From the NCBI RefSeq assembly GCF_030816915.1, contig NZ_JAUSYN010000002.1, forward strand, positions 310,001 through 374,000: 64,000 nt of DNA. The letters run 5' to 3'. This document shows positions 63,390 to 64,000 of this stretch, one piece after another. The notes beneath the pieces were generated by a model, which saw only the letters and a program-made list of their open reading frames with translations, searched no databases and had not been told where the DNA came from. How positions within the stretch are numbered: the first letter of the stretch is position 1; each line of letters starts with the position of its first letter. This DNA comes from Streptomyces sp. B3I8. Lineage in GTDB: Bacteria; Actinomycetota; Actinomycetes; Streptomycetales; Streptomycetaceae. The translations under genes and the position numbers were made by a program.

Positions 63390-63860
63390 TCAGTCCGGCG
63401 GGGTGTCCGGGCGGGCCGTGTGGTCGGGGTGGCCGCCGGTACGGCGGGACTCCTTCATCTCCGCCTCGTAGAGGTGGTCCTTGCCGTCGGCCAGTTCGTC
63501 GCGGGCGGCCGCCTCCAACGCCTTGAAGGGCTCGTAGTAGGTGGCGTTGTAGGCCTCGACGATCTGGAAGGTCCAGTGTCCCGGGATGACGTTGCGGCCG
63601 AGGATCTCCCGCTGCACCCGGTCGGCCCACCCGTCGTGTCCCGCCGCGCGCAACAACTCGACCGCGCGGTCGAGTTGGAGGTCGGCGGTGCCGGTGAGCT
63701 GGTGCAGTGAGTACAGGTGGCCGCGTGCCCGTTCGGTCGTCTCCAGGGCCTTGGAGAGGGCGCCCAGGGCCTCCACGGTGGTGTCCGTGACTCCGTCGGG
63801 GCGCTGGTGGGCCCGGTCCGGGCCGTCGTCGTGCGTGTGCGTGGCTCCCATGGTTCGCAT
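63390..63860 (-). CDS. Conserved hypothetical soluble protein
   Basis: 156 residues, largely helical: TVEALGALSKALETTERARGHLYSLHQLTGTADLQLDRAVELLRAAG, then QREILGRNVIPGHWTFQIVEAYNATYY. The latter stretch is distinctive and I believe common in Streptomyces, but no function is known to me. Start ATG 63860 or 63851. No operon partner is visible. Confidence 0.7.
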   Translation of the reverse strand: MRTMGATHTHDDGPDRAHQRPDGVTDTTVEALGALSKALETTERARGHLYSLHQLTGTADLQLDRAVELLRAAGHDGWADRVQREILGRNVIPGHWTFQIVEAYNATYYEPFKALEAAARDELADGKDHLYEAEMKESRRTGGHPDHTARPDTPPD

Positions 63861-64000
63861 AGTGCCCCCGGGTCGGCGGGGGCACGCGTCCGGGCGGGAG
63901 GAGGGAAGCCGTTCGGGTGTTCCTCCGCTTGCCCGTGGGGCGCGGGACGTCGGTCCGTCCGGCGAGTTGAGGAAGTCTTTGCCGTTGGCCGATTCCCGTC
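63861..64000. other. Right-edge non-coding sequence
   Basis: 140 bases to the end of the window with no supported gene; presumably the promoter of the preceding minus-strand gene. Confidence 0.4.

Overview
The window is a high-G+C actinomycete chromosome segment, almost certainly Streptomyces: genes strongly prefer G/C at third codon positions, starts are often GTG with purine-rich ribosome sites, neighbouring genes overlap as ATGA or GTGA, and several regulators carry the rare TTA (bldA) leucine codon. All assignments come from reading the sequence; no database was searched.

0.4-20.7 kb is a non-ribosomal peptide (NRPS) gene cluster on the + strand. An MFS exporter is followed by three coupled NRPS genes with the order A-T-C-A-T / C-A-T / C-A-T-TE, i.e. 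four modules and a thioesterase, so a tetrapeptide is expected. Next comes a precursor cassette: GHMP (threonine-type) kinase, cysteine-synthase-like PLP enzyme, ATP-grasp ligase, argininosuccinate-lyase-like enzyme and a threonine-aldolase-like PLP enzyme, then MbtH. Kinase + PLP enzyme + lyase matches the known logic for 2,3-diaminobutyrate made from threonine. Modules 2 and 3 carry an identical 1.8-kb A-T segment, so they should load the same monomer twice.

20.8-29.2 kb holds regulators: an HTH/NB-ARC protein, a SARP/NB-ARC/TPR activator with one TTA codon, and a LuxR-type protein with two TTA codons, plus a 58-residue exported peptide and an NTF2-like protein.

29.4-45.9 kb is a second biosynthetic block: O-carbamoyltransferase, GNAT/Fem-like protein, CocE-type hydrolase, glycosyltransferase, two methyltransferases, a second ATP-grasp enzyme, PIG-L deacetylase, NAD-epimerase, Gfo/Idh/MocA oxidoreductase, GNAT, a VioC-like amino-acid hydroxylase and a macrolide-phosphotransferase-like kinase. 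This suggests a carbamoylated, deacetylated amino sugar attached to a peptide or amino acid. Broken C-terminal fragments of adenylation domains lie near both ends of the tailoring genes, at 29.4-29.8 and 43.1-43.8 kb.

46-57 kb is mobile and decayed. A small LuxR-type protein plus a second exported peptide is followed by an integrase remnant. An 8.8-kb block is bounded by 87-bp direct repeats derived from the 3' end of the lipoate-ligase-like gene. It contains a lower-G+C Tat-exported amidohydrolase-family enzyme, a broken monooxygenase, an MMPL exporter, a two-component system and a broken WD40 protein.

57-64 kb looks like ordinary chromosome: lipoate-ligase family, SAM methyltransferase, membrane protein, Rpf-like secreted protein, a broken SDR, an SDR/TetR divergent pair with a shared inverted repeat, and small conserved proteins.
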